A stretch of DNA of 64,000 bases. It comes from DAOTWA01 sp963702935 (GTDB taxonomy: Bacteria > Chloroflexota > Anaerolineae > Anaerolineales > Anaerolineaceae). Below, in pieces: positions 50,812 to 60,040 of this stretch. A model generated the notes under the pieces. That model was not told where the DNA came from and ran no database searches. It saw only the letters and a list, made by a program, of their open reading frames with translations. The stretch is taken from NCBI GenBank assembly GCA_963702935.1, contig OY969772.1, forward strand, positions 2,790,001-2,854,000, given 5' to 3'. Every line of letters starts with the position of its first letter. Position 1 is the stretch's first letter. Both the position numbers and the translations under genes were made by a program.

Positions 50812-52671
50812 TCAAACGATCGCGTCGATAATTTCAGCCGTGCTATCGAAACGGTTGAAAGCCGGCATCAGGTAGACCCCTTGCGCGGAGGATTTGATCT
50901 GTTCGATTAATTCTATCGCAATTTGGATGCCTTCGGCAGAGGCTTTTTCGCCGGCTTTTTCCATGCGCTCCAGGATGTCTTGCGGGATGAAAACGCCGGG
51001 GACTTCGTGGTTCAGGAAGGCGGCGTGGCGGGGATTGATTCAGGGCAGCAGGCCCACGATCAACGGGGTCTTCAACGGCTCGCCGCAGGTCTCTTCGTAG
51101 CGCCGCAAGAAATTCCGCAGCAGCCCGGCCTCGTAAACGGGCTGGGTGAGGATGAAATCCGCGCCGGCTTTCAGCTTGCGCCGCAGGTTTTTGATCTCCT
51201 GGTCGGGTTCCGCCGGGTTGAGGTTCAGCGCGCAGCCGGCAAAGAAGCTGGTCGGCTGGCCGATGTCCATACCGGAGTGATCCACGCCCAGGTTGAAGCC
51301 CTGTTTGATCAGCTTGATCAGCCCCGAGGGCACCAGGTCGTAATTGTCCATGGCGTCCGGGTAGTCGCCGATGGCCGTCGGGTCTCCCATGACCACGAAC
51401 ACGTTGCGCACGTCCAGGGCGTGGGCCGCCAGCAGGTCGCCCTGCACGCGCAGCAGGTTGCGCCCGCGCGTGGGGAAGTGCAGCACGGTCTCGATGCCCA
51501 CGCGGCGCTGGATCAGGTTGCACACCGCCCAGGGACTCATGCGCATCCTCGCCATGGGGCTGTCGGCCACGTCGATCACGTCCGCCCCGGCCTCCGCCAG
51601 CAAGCTGGCGCCCGCCAGCAGCTTGTGCGTGCTCAGCCCGCGCGGCGGGTCCATCTCGACTGCCACCACGAACTTCCCGGAGGCCAGCTTTTGAGCCAGT
51701 TGCGTGGCCTGCGGGGAAGTCTCCGGCGTCTCTTCGCCTTCCGTAGCCGGTTGCCCCGCCCCATTGGCCGGCATGGCCGGGGGAGCGGCGTCGACGGCGT
51801 GGCGCATGGCGGCGATGTGTTGCGGGGTGGTGCCGCAGCACCCCCCGATCACCGAGGCGCCTGCCTGCCAGAAGGCCAGCGCGTATTCGCCGAAATATTC
51901 CGGCGTGGCCGGGTACATGATGCGCCCGCCTACCTGCTCCGGCCAGCCGGCGTTGGGCATCACGGAGAACTTCCCTTCCGGCACTGCCTGGCGCATCTGC
52001 TTGAGAATGCGCAGGATTTGGTTGGGGCCGCTGGAGCAGTTCACGCCGATCACGTCTGCCCCGGCTTCGCTCAAGCTGCGCGCGATCTTGGCCGGGCCGT
52101 CTCCCAGCAGGGTGCGATCGTCGCGGGTGAAGGTCATAGAGGCCAGCACCGGCAGGTCGCAGGCCACGCTGTGGGCCGCCTGGATGGCTTCGCAGGCTTC
52201 GTACAGGTCGCTGATCGTCTCGATCAAGATGAAGTCCACGCCGGGCTCGCACAGCGCCGCGATCTGCTCGGCGAACACCTCGCGGGCCTGCTCCGGCTTC
52301 ACCCGGCCAAAGGGCGCCAGGCGCACCCCCAGTGGACCCACGTCCCCGGCGATCAGCACGTCTTTGAAGGAAGCCAGCACCACGCGCCGCGCCAGCTCGA
52401 CCCCGGCCTTGTTGATCTCGGCCACCCGCTCTCCCAGGCCGTGCCGGGTCAGCTTATAACGATTGGCGCCAAAGGTGTTGGTCTGGATGATCTGCGCTCC
52501 GGCGTCGATGTATTCGCGGTGGATTTCTGCCACCAGGGCGGGGTTGGTGAGGTTGAGCTCGTCGAAGCAATGCTCGAAGGCCACTCCGCGAGCGTGCAGC
52601 AGGGTGCCCATCGCCCCGTCAGAAAACAGCGGGCGCGGGCCGTTGAGAAGGTCGAAGAATTTGTTCGCCAT
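50812..52671 (-). CDS. Bifunctional homocysteine S-methyltransferase / methylenetetrahydrofolate reductase (in-frame TGA at 51040)
   Basis: This YitJ-like fusion has an N-terminal homocysteine methyltransferase domain with the zinc ligands in NCSSGP and GGCCGTTPQH, and a C-terminal MetF-type flavoprotein domain (VVAVEMDPPRG, NVFVVMGDPTAIG, FFAGCALNLNP, AGADFILTQPVY) that reduces methylene-THF to methyl-THF for methionine synthesis. The reading is interrupted by TGA at 51042-51040 after VGLLP; the same frame continues INPRHAAFLNHEVPGV to IIDAIV at 50812. A lost C and a gained A on either side would turn CCC CTG ATC into CCC TGA ATC, so two compensating indels explain it. Length is 619 residues, near 612 for YitJ. 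It follows metH by 14 bases. Confidence 0.87.
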
Positions 52672-52685
52672 AGCGGCTTGCCTTT

Positions 52686-55600
52686 CTAGCGCATCAACTG
52701 CTCGACCCGGCTCTCTCCCACGCTGTAATATTTGGCTTCGGGGTGGTGTACGATGATGGCGGCCGTGGACTGCTCGGGGATGAGCTGGTAAGCCGGGCTC
52801 AGGCTCATGCCCAGCTCGCTCTCGACCGGCAAGAGTTGGAAGACTTTGGTGTGGTCGGCCAGCTCGGGGATGGCCGGGTAGCCCCAGGAATAGCGCTTGC
52901 CTTGTTCGGGGGCGATCCCCAGCTCGCGGCGCACGTGGCGGTGCAGGTATTCGGCGGCGGCCTCGGCGGTTTGAACCGCCAGGCCGTGCTGGAAGTAAGC
53001 CTGCGAGTAATCCCCGGCTTCCTGTAAGCGCTCGAAGCGTCGCGTGGCTTCCTCCCCTACGGTGACGATCTGGAAGGCCGCCACATCCATCATCCCCGAC
53101 TCTACGGGAGCGAAGTAATCCGCCAGGCACAGGAAATCGCCGTCGGGCTGGCGCGGGAAGCTGAAGCGCGTCAGCTCTTCGGGGGAGCCGGAATTAAGCG
53201 AGAGCGGGTCGTAGAGCAGCAGGTCGTTCCCCTCGGATTGGGCCGGCCAGTAGCCGTACATGCCTTGTGGTTGCAGCCAGCCCTCGCGCAGGGCTTCTTT
53301 TTCCATCTGTGCCAGGCGCACTTCGTACTCGGCTTCCAGCTTCTCCCAGGCTTCGGCGTGCGTGTTCTTCGCGCCCCACGACAGGCGGAAGAGCTCCTTC
53401 TTCGCCAGGAACTGGAACACTACCTCCAGCGGCATCTGGCGCACCAGGCGCGCTCCCCACACTGCCGGGCGGGGGATATTGGGCGCCGTGGCCACGCTCG
53501 AGCGAGCCTGGGGCTTTCCCGGTTTTTGCGCCCCCGCGCTGCGGCCCAGCTCCATTTCCGCTTCCTTGCGAATCTTGCCCAGCAGCTCGCCCCGTTTTTC
53601 CGGCTCAGACAGCGCGTCCATGGTGGCCAGCCCCTCGAAGGCGTCTTTGCAGTAGAACACGCCCGGCTCGTAGAAGCTGCCCGTCTTCGGTGAGCAGGAT
53701 GCGCCGCCCGAAGCGCCGGTTGATGGCCGCGCCGCCGATCAGCACCGGGAATTTCAGCCCGCGCCGCTGCAGCTCGTTGACGATCAGCGGCATCTGCTTG
53801 CTGGTGCTGACCAGCAGCGCGCTCAAGCCGATGGCGTCTGCGCCGACCTCCACCGCCTTGGAGATGATCGTCTCTGCCGGCACCTGCTTGCCCAGGTCGA
53901 CCACCTGATAACCGTTGTTGGACAGGATGGTCTTGACCAGGTTCTTGCCGATGTCGTGCACGTCGCCGTACACGGTCGCCAGCACCAGGGTGCCTTTGCT
54001 GACGCCTTCCTTGCGTTCCAGGAACTGCTCCAGGTGGGCCACCGACTTTTTCATCACCTCGGCGGATTGCAGCACGAAGGGCAGGATCAGCTCGCCGGAG
54101 CCGAATTTATCGCCCACTTCTTTCATGGCGGGCAGCAGCACCGTATTGAGGATGTTGACGGCCGCCTGGGAACGCTCTTCCTGCGGGGAGCGCGCCAGGA
54201 TCTCGTCGATGTCGGCCTCTACCCCGTCCTTGTAGCGGTGCAGGATGCGCCAGTGCAGGCGTTGTTCGGGGGTCATGCCGGCGGTGGGGGCCTGCTTGCT
54301 CTCGGCTTTCTGCGCGCCGGCCCCGGCCTGATCGAAATGCTCGATCAGGCGCTGCAAGGCGTCCGGCCGGCGGTTGAAGATCAGGTCTTCGGCGAGCTGG
54401 CGCTCTTCTTCGCGGATCTCGGCGTAAGGTGTGATCTGCGCCGGGTTGACGATGGCCATGTCCAGGCCGGCCTGCACGGCGTGATACAGCATGACGCTGT
54501 TGAGCACGGCGCGCGTCGCCGGCGCCAGCCCGAAGCGAGACGTTGCTGACGCCCAGCGAGGTCAGCACGCCGGGCAGCTCGCTTTTGATGCGGCGGATGC
54601 CTTCCAGGGTTTCCACCGCCGAGCTGCTGAACTCCGCGTCGCCGGTGGCCAGCGTGAAGGTCAGCGCATCGAAGACCAGGTCGGACGGGTGCAGGCCGAA
54701 CTCCTTCACGGCGATATCGTAGATGCGCCGGGCGATCTCCAGCTTGCGCGCGGCGGTCTTGGCCATGCCCTGCTCGTCGATGGTCAGGGCGATCACCGCC
54801 GCGTTGTATTTTTCCGCCAGGCCGAAGATGCGCTCGGACTTGGCCCGCCCGGCTTCCAGATTGGTGGAGTTGATCAGGCTGCGCCCGGGGGCCAGCCTTG
54901 AGGGCCGCCTCCATCACGTCCGGCTCGGTGGTATCGATCACCAGCGGCACGCGCACCGCCGAGGACAATCCCTTGACCACCCGGCGCATCAGCTCGCCTT
55001 CGTCTGGGCGCTCGGTGACGGCCACGCACACGTCCAGGCCGTGCGCGCCGCCGTCCACTTGCTGGCGCGCCAGCGTGATGATGCTGTCGAAATCCTCGCT
55101 CAGCAGGAATTTCTTGAATTTCCGGCTGCCTTGCGCGTTGAGGCGCTCGCCGATCAGGAAAGGCTTGGGCTCCTGGAGCATGGGCACGGACTGCGTGGAG
55201 GAGGCCAGGCGGGGAATGTCCAGGATGGGGCGCGCCGGGCGCGGCTTGCCGTGCAGCTTTTCCACCAGCAGCTTGAGGTGGGCCGGGGTGGTGCCGCAGC
55301 ACCCGCCGACCACGTTGATGTGGAACTTCTCCACGAACTCGGCCAGCGTGCTGGCGAAGGGCTCCGGTTCCAGCGGATAGACCGCTTGCCCGTCCACGTT
55401 GAGCGGCAGGCCGGCGTTGGGGATGCAAGACACCGGCAGGCGCGACTGCTCGCCCAAATAGCGGATGGGCTCGCGCATGTAGTCCGGGCCGGTGGAGCAG
55501 TTCAGCCCGATCACGTCGATGGGCAGGCCCTCCAGGATGGTCAGCACCGCCGGAGCGTCCGTGCCCAGCAACATGCGCCCGGTGGTGTCCAGCGTGACCT

Positions 55601-56225
55601 GCGCCTGGATGGGCAGGGAGACGCCGGTTTCCGCGAAGGCTTGCTGGATGCCCAGGATGGCGGCCTTGACCTCCAGGATGTCCTGCGAGGTCTCGATCAG
55701 CAGCAGGTCCACGCCGCCCTGGATCAGGCCGACCGCCTGCTCGCGGAACACGTCCACCAGCTCGTCGAAAGTGGTATTGGAAAGCTCCGGGTCGTCCACC
55801 GAGAGCAGCTTGCCCGAAGGCCCCATCGAGCCGGCCACGAAGCGCGGCTGGCGGTCGCTGCTGTATTCGTCGGCCAGGCGGCGGGCGAGCTGCGCGGCGG
55901 CCCGGTTGATCTCGTCCACCCGCTGGCCCAGGCCGTAATCCGCCAGGGTCAGGCGGTTGGCCCGGAAGGTGCAGGTCTCGATCACGTCTACGCCCACCTC
56001 CAGGAAGGAGCGATGGACTTTTTCGACCGCCTGGGGATAGGAGAGCACCAGGTAGTCGTTGCAGCCGTTGTACTGCTCGCCGCCGAACTGCTCGGCGCTC
56101 AGGTTTTGGGCTTGCAGGCTGGTGCCCATGGCGCCGTCGTAGATCAGCACGCGCTCTTGCAAGGCATCCAGGTAACGGGATTGGGGGATGGTTTGTTTCG
56201 TCATAGCGTCCTTCAGGAAAGGCAA
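52686..56225 (-). CDS. metH: Cobalamin-dependent methionine synthase (three frame breaks)
   Basis: MetH transfers the methyl group from methyl-THF through cobalamin to homocysteine. All four modules are present in order: the homocysteine domain (TSLQAQNLSAEQFGG, NCSTGPDYM, GGCCGTTPAH), the pterin domain (FLIGERLNAQGSRKFK, ALTIDEQGMAKTAARKL), the cap and B12 domain with the cobalamin-ligand motif GDVHDIGKN, and the SAM-binding activation domain (AEAAAEYLHRHVRRELGIAPEQGKRYSWGYPA) ending at 52686. Frame changes occur at 54887-54891 (five C instead of four on the coding strand), 54534-54536 and 53680-53682 (GGG run). Corrected length is about 1180 residues, as usual. Transcription is governed by the SAM riboswitch at 56359. 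Confidence 0.93.
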
Positions 56226-56300
56226 TCAGGGATCAGGCAATCAGGGATCAGGGGATCAGGTTCCAGGCTCCTGGTTGCCTGATTGCCTCATTGCTCTATC
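56222..56300. repeat. GATCAGG-type repeats in the metH leader
   Basis: Words such as GGCAATCAGGGATCAGG and inverted CCTGGTTGCCTGATTGCC fill the stretch between the leader terminator and the metH start. Readers should note that they sit in the transcribed 5' region and could fold in the mRNA. Confidence 0.75.
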
Positions 56301-56311
56301 GCCTCCTACAC

Positions 56312-56340
56312 AAGAAAAAGCCTCTCCGGAATTGAGAGGC
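56312..56340 (-). terminator. Riboswitch expression-platform terminator
   Basis: On the minus strand GCCTCTC pairs with GAGAGGC around AATTCCG, followed by five T. It lies directly after the SAM-I aptamer, so SAM binding is expected to favour this terminator and stop metH operon transcription. Confidence 0.88.
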
Positions 56341-56358
56341 ATTGAAATGTTCATCGCC

Positions 56359-56474
56359 CTCATCTTCCAGAATCCCCAGGCTTTCGCCGGGTTCTGCCGG
56401 AATTGGCACCTGCTGTGGATTTGCAGCGGTTGCCGAGGCTTCACAGGGCCGGTCCCTCCACCTCTCTGGATGAG
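56359..56474 (-). promoter_or_regulatory. SAM-I riboswitch (S-box) of the metH operon
   Basis: On the minus strand the aptamer runs from CTCATCCAGAGAGGTGGAGG through GGACCGGCCCTGTGAAGCCT, CGGCAACC and GGTGCCAATTCC to the closing AGATGAG. These are the conserved P1, kink-turn, P3 and pseudoknot elements of S-box RNAs. It binds S-adenosylmethionine. The promoter lies at 56514-56542 and the terminator at 56312-56340. Confidence 0.95.
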
Positions 56475-56513
56475 TGGGAAAGCTGGCACGCCTTCCCGGT
56501 CTATTGAGGAATA

Positions 56514-56542
56514 AGTCTACCACAAAGGTCAGCAATCGTCAA
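56514..56542 (-). promoter_or_regulatory. Sigma-70 promoter of the metH operon
   Basis: TTGACG (56542-56537) and TAGACT (56519-56514) are 17 bases apart on the minus strand. Transcription would start near 56507, about 33 bases before the riboswitch aptamer. The -35 lies inside the last codons of the truncated ABC ATPase frame. Confidence 0.8.
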
Positions 56543-56891
56543 AGATCATTCGCTGAGCTTCGGGCAAAAGTTTGGCGTAATCCAGGATCTCGCCGACTTT
56601 TAACTTGTCGGGGAAAGTGCTGAATTGCAATTGGATGCCGATCAGTGGATGGAGCGCGTCCCGATCGACCTGCGGGTTAAGGCCAAGTACAGTGATTGCG
56701 CCTCTGTCTGGCTGTCGCAAGCCGGTGATACATTCGACGGTCATGGATTTACCGGCCCCGTTCGGTCCGAGCAAGCCGAAGATTTCACCTTCGTTAACCG
56801 CGAATGACACGTCTTCAATTGCTTTGACCTGGCCATAGGTTTTTTGGAGATGCGACACTATGGTCGCTCTTGGGCTTGAATTTCGTGTCAT
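56529..56891 (-). pseudogene. Truncated ABC transporter ATPase (N-terminal 120 residues)
   Basis: The frame starts like an ABC ATPase, with SHLQKTYGQVKAIEDVSFAVNEGEIFGLLGPNGAGKS (Walker A) and ECITGLRQPDRGAITVLG, but ends after KVGEILDYAKLLPEAQRMIFDDC. The Q-loop is at best partial (IQLQFS), and the signature, Walker B and H-loop are absent, so it cannot be an active ATPase. The missing part is not found in another frame before the metH promoter, which points to a real 3' deletion, not a single indel. It follows a membrane protein gene and a YtrA-like regulator gene; such sets usually encode regulator, permease and ATPase. Confidence 0.75.
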
Positions 56892-56913
56892 GTGTTTTGT
56901 CCTGCTTTAGATC

Positions 56914-57657
56914 TCACGCCGATCCAACTGGTAGCTTTGGGCCCATCGTTTCCTGTGGCAGAAACGGCGTTACCACGGTTACAAAAGCCATAGCCTTTGC
57001 AACTACATTTAGAACGAGAAATTCTGTCGTGTAGGCAAAGGAAAAGCTCAAAAATCCCCAAATGGCAAAAACCAAAAACAATCCGGCCAGGCTGTAAAGG
57101 GTAAATTTGCTGACTTTAAAAAGAGGGGAAAAGAACAACAAAGATATCGTGGTCAGCTCGACGAGGAATAGCGGGAAGAAAAATAAGGCGCGCAAAACCG
57201 TAGGATCAGGGGGAATGGGAGGATAAGTCCTGCCCATAACCATCAGGTCAAACGGCAATTCAAAAACCATCGGCCCGGCCATGGCGGCAAGCACTGCACT
57301 TGAGAAAGCTATTTTCTTTCCCGTCTTTCTGTTGATAAAAAAGATGATCAAGAAACTGAGGAAAGCAAATGACAGGGTAAATTTTGTAATGGGATTAGCG
57401 GGGATGGTGCCGGTAAGTTTGGCCTGCTGCATCAGTAGTGAATATACGCCGATATTCACAAACCACGTCAGGATGGAAAGGATCCAAACGACGATCATCA
57501 TCCCGGCCACTGCCCTGCCAGGTTGTTTTACCCTTAAGGATTTCTTTAGCTTGAAGCCCAATAGGGTGAAAACGCCTGCGATCACCAGCAAAACCACCCC
57601 AAGGATGATGGCGCTATTTCCCGAGTAAGGCACCCACTCACCGAAGTATTTATCCAT
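56914..57657 (-). CDS. Multi-pass membrane protein, probable ABC permease-like partner
   Basis: This 247-residue protein has about seven hydrophobic segments (SAIILGVVLLVIAGVFTLLGF, GMMIVVWILSILTWFVNIG, FTLSFAFLSFLIIFFI and others). I do not recognise a named family. I start at the ATG 57657, preceded by AAGGCGGT; the frame is open upstream to 57765, inside the GntR-type gene. Its position between a YtrA-type regulator and an ABC ATPase fragment suggests an ABC-2-like permease or a membrane target controlled by the regulator. Confidence 0.72.
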   Translation of the reverse strand: MDKYFGEWVPYSGNSAIILGVVLLVIAGVFTLLGFKLKKSLRVKQPGRAVAGMMIVVWILSILTWFVNIGVYSLLMQQAKLTGTIPANPITKFTLSFAFLSFLIIFFINRKTGKKIAFSSAVLAAMAGPMVFELPFDLMVMGRTYPPIPPDPTVLRALFFFPLFLVELTTISLLFFSPLFKVSKFTLYSLAGLFLVFAIWGFLSFSFAYTTEFLVLNVVAKAMAFVTVVTPFLPQETMGPKLPVGSA

Positions 57658-57677
57658 TTGTACCGCCTTTTCCGAAT

Positions 57678-58136
57678 TTATCCTTTTTGCAGAACCAATT
57701 TCGCCTCTGCTCCAGTCAATCGCGAAGGGTGCGACGCTGCTGTCGATTGCCGCTGGCGCACCCACTGTGCCAGTTCTACTTCGAATGCAGCTTTGATTTC
57801 TTCAGTCGTATATCCGAGGCTGAGGGCTTTGTTGATCACGTTGTCCATTATCGCCTTCAATTGCTCTTGGCGGACGCGCGCCAGATACGCGTCGTCTGGA
57901 TGTTCACGGACATACGTCCCTTGGCCACGCTGGGTTGTGATTACCCCTTCGCTGTCCAAAGAAGCATACGACCTGGCGACGGTGTTGGGGTTGATGCGCA
58001 AATCTGTGGCGAGCTTGCGTACGGTCGGCAGTTGTTCACCCGGCTTTAATTGTCCGGTAGCTACCTGGAGCTTGATCGCGTAAATGATTTGCAGATAAAT
58101 CGGCACTGTGCTATCGGGATCGATGTGAATCTCCAT
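57678..58136 (-). CDS. GntR-family regulator, YtrA subfamily
   Basis: This 152-residue repressor has the GntR winged helix (YLQIIYAIKLQVATGQLKPGEQLPTVRKLATDLRINPNTVARSYASLDSEGVITTQRGQGTYV) and the short C-terminal helical tail of the YtrA subfamily, without a large ligand domain. YtrA regulators usually control ABC transporter genes encoded with them. Here a membrane protein gene and a truncated ATPase follow. A perfect 7-7-7 palindrome directly after the -10 box is the likely operator, implying autorepression. Confidence 0.92.
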   Translation of the reverse strand: MEIHIDPDSTVPIYLQIIYAIKLQVATGQLKPGEQLPTVRKLATDLRINPNTVARSYASLDSEGVITTQRGQGTYVREHPDDAYLARVRQEQLKAIMDNVINKALSLGYTTEEIKAAFEVELAQWVRQRQSTAASHPSRLTGAEAKLVLQKG

Positions 58137-58151
58137 CTTCTATCCTTGTTC

Positions 58152-58172
58152 TGTACTAATTGAACTAGTACA
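58152..58172. promoter_or_regulatory. Palindromic operator of the YtrA-type regulator
   Basis: TGTACTA and TAGTACA are perfect inverted arms around a seven-base spacer (21 bases in all). It begins one base after the -10 box of the regulator promoter, the position expected for a repressor site. Confidence 0.75.
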
Positions 58173-58201
58173 ATTATATTTGTATTCGCTTCGGTTGTCA
58201 A
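58173..58201 (-). promoter_or_regulatory. Consensus sigma-70 promoter of the YtrA-type operon
   Basis: On the minus strand TTGACA (58201-58196) and TATAAT (58178-58173) are both perfect hexamers with an optimal 17-base spacing. Confidence 0.9.
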
Positions 58202-58254
58202 GCATGAGCGCCTGATGCCTCGCTCCTTATTCGCGTATTCCCGGCAAGATAGGA

Positions 58255-58260
58255 TATAAT
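58255..58260 (+). promoter_or_regulatory. Candidate -10 element for the selA gene cluster
   Basis: A perfect TATAAT lies 22 bases before the GTG at 58283. The -35 region is poor, so this is tentative. Confidence 0.45.
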
Positions 58261-58282
58261 CAAAAATCAGGGAAAAAACATC

Positions 58283-58682
58283 GTGGAACCCTCAAAACCT
58301 CGCTCGTTTCTGGATTTCTTGCCCACCGCGATCATCCTGTGTCTGATCGGTTGGGGCGGGCTGGTGGTGTTGGTCTATACTACCGTGCCCACCCTGGGAT
58401 CCGCGCTGGCTGTTCTTTTTCCTGGGAGTCCTGGCGCTCAGCGGCACGGCCCTGCCGTTCGTCTATTTCCTGAACCTGCGTTTCCCCAGCAACCCGCCCG
58501 CAGATCCGGGAGTGGTGCTGAGGCAGGCCATCTGGGTGGGCATCTACGGCAGCATCCTGGCCTGGCTCCAGTTGGGGCGGGTGCTCACCTCCACCTGGGT
58601 GGTCGTCCTGGCCGTTGTGCTGATCGCCGTCGAAAGCCTGCTGCGCCTGTGGGAGAGGAGCCGGTGGAAGCCAAAGGAATAG
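58283..58682 (+). CDS. Small membrane protein (frame break near 58400)
   Basis: The protein begins VEPSKPRSFLDFLPTAIILCLIGWGGLVVLVYTTVPTLG, then the frame breaks. The neighbouring frame continues RWLFFFLGVLALSGTALPFVYFLNLRFPSNPPADPG, VVLRQAIWVGIYGSILAWLQLGRVL and STWVVVLAVVLIAVESLLRLWERS with a stop at 58682. Removing one base around 58395-58405 joins them into a protein of about 132 residues with four membrane spans. I do not recognise the family. Its end overlaps the selA start, which suggests coupling. Confidence 0.68.
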
Positions 58683-60040
58683 AGCTGGCCGGATTGCGCA
58701 GCCTGCCCTCGGTGGAGCAGCTCTTGCAGACTCGCCAGGCCACCGGTTACGTGGCCGTCTTTGGCCGTCCGCTGGTGCTTCAGGCCATCCGCGAGGCGCT
58801 GGCCGAGATTCGCGCGGGCTATGCCGGCGGGGAGGCGCTCCCCGGGGAGCCGGGCATCCTCAGCCGGGTCGAGCAGCTCCTGGAGGAGTGGGTCGCGCCC
58901 ACCCTGCTGCCGGTGATCAATGCCACCGGCGTGGTGCTGCACACCAACCTGGGGCGCGCGCCGCTCAGCCGGGCGGCCGGCGAGGCGGTGCGCCGCTTGA
59001 GCGGCGTTTATTCCACCCTGGAATATGACCTGAAGAACGGCCGGCGCGGCACGCGCCTGGTGCACGCTGAAACGCTCCTCACCCGCCTGACCGGGGCCGA
59101 GGCGGCCCTGGTGGTCAACAATAACGCCGCGGCCGTCCTGCTGGCGCTGACCGTCCTGGCCCGCCGCAAGCGGGCGGTCATCTCGCGCTCGCAATTGGTC
59201 GAGATCGGCGGCGGGTTCCGCGTGCCGGAAGTGATGGCCCAATCGGGCGCCCGCCTGGTGGAGGTCGGCGCGACCAACCGCGTGCACCTGGCGGATTACG
59301 AGGCCGCTCTGCAAGAGCCGGCGGCGCTGGTGCTGCGCGCCCATCCTTCTAACTTCCGCATCATCGGCTTCACCAGCGAGCCGCCCCTGGCGCATCTGGT
59401 GGGCGCGGCCCACGCGCACGGCGCGCTGGTGGTAGACGACCTGGGCTCCGGCGCCTTGCTGGACACGGCCCGTTTTGGCCTGGCCCACGAGCCGACCGTG
59501 CAGGAATCGCTGGCCGCCGGGGTAGACCTGGTGTGTTTTTCGGGTGACAAGCTGTTGGGCGGCCCGCAGGCCGGAGTCATTCTCGGACGGGCCGATCTGA
59601 TCGCCCGGCTGAAGAAGCATCCCCTGGCGCGCGCCGTGCGCGCCGACAAGCTGTGCCTGGCGGCTCTTTCCGCCACGCTGCTGCATTATCTGAAGGACGA
59701 GGCCGAGCGCGAGATCCCCATCTGGCAGATGATCGCCGCCGACCTGCAAACCCTGCGCGATCGCGCTGCCCGTTGGGCGGATTCCATCGGCCAGGGAGAA
59801 GTCCTGCGCGGCGAATCCACGGTGGGCGGCGGCAGCCTGCCGGGCGAGACGCTGCCGACCTATGTGCTGGCCCTGTCCGTGCGCCGCCCCGACCGCTTCC
59901 TGGCGCGCTTGCGCGCCAACCAGCCGCCCATCATCGCCCGCGTGGAGGAGGAGCGCGTCGTCCTGGACCCGCGCAGCGTCTTTCCCGAACAGGAAGACGA
60001 TTTGTTGAGCGGCTTGAGAAAGATATTGGCTGATCTATGA
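58664..60040 (+). CDS. selA: L-seryl-tRNA(Sec) selenium transferase
   Basis: SelA converts seryl-tRNA(Sec) to selenocysteyl-tRNA(Sec) using selenophosphate. The 458-residue PLP enzyme shows the SelA order: LRSLPSVEQLLQT, NATGVVLHTNLGRAPLSRAA, YSTLEYDLKNGRRGTR, EAALVVNNNAAAVLLAL, ISRSQLVEIGGGFRVPEVM, the PLP lysine in FSGDKLLGGPQAGVI, and a C-terminal STVGGGSLPGETLPTY. The GTG at 58664 follows GGAGAGGAG and overlaps the upstream membrane protein gene. No selB or tRNA-Sec gene is in this window. A SelA-like paralog with other function is possible but the motifs fit SelA. Confidence 0.92.
   Translation: MEAKGIELAGLRSLPSVEQLLQTRQATGYVAVFGRPLVLQAIREALAEIRAGYAGGEALPGEPGILSRVEQLLEEWVAPTLLPVINATGVVLHTNLGRAPLSRAAGEAVRRLSGVYSTLEYDLKNGRRGTRLVHAETLLTRLTGAEAALVVNNNAAAVLLALTVLARRKRAVISRSQLVEIGGGFRVPEVMAQSGARLVEVGATNRVHLADYEAALQEPAALVLRAHPSNFRIIGFTSEPPLAHLVGAAHAHGALVVDDLGSGALLDTARFGLAHEPTVQESLAAGVDLVCFSGDKLLGGPQAGVILGRADLIARLKKHPLARAVRADKLCLAALSATLLHYLKDEAEREIPIWQMIAADLQTLRDRAARWADSIGQGEVLRGESTVGGGSLPGETLPTYVLALSVRRPDRFLARLRANQPPIIARVEEERVVLDPRSVFPEQEDDLLSGLRKILADL

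Noticed and set aside
51040..51042. Selenocysteine codon in the MetF-type domain
   Set aside because: The position is a Leu in the family and not catalytic; two neighbouring indels explain the TGA, and other indels occur in the window.
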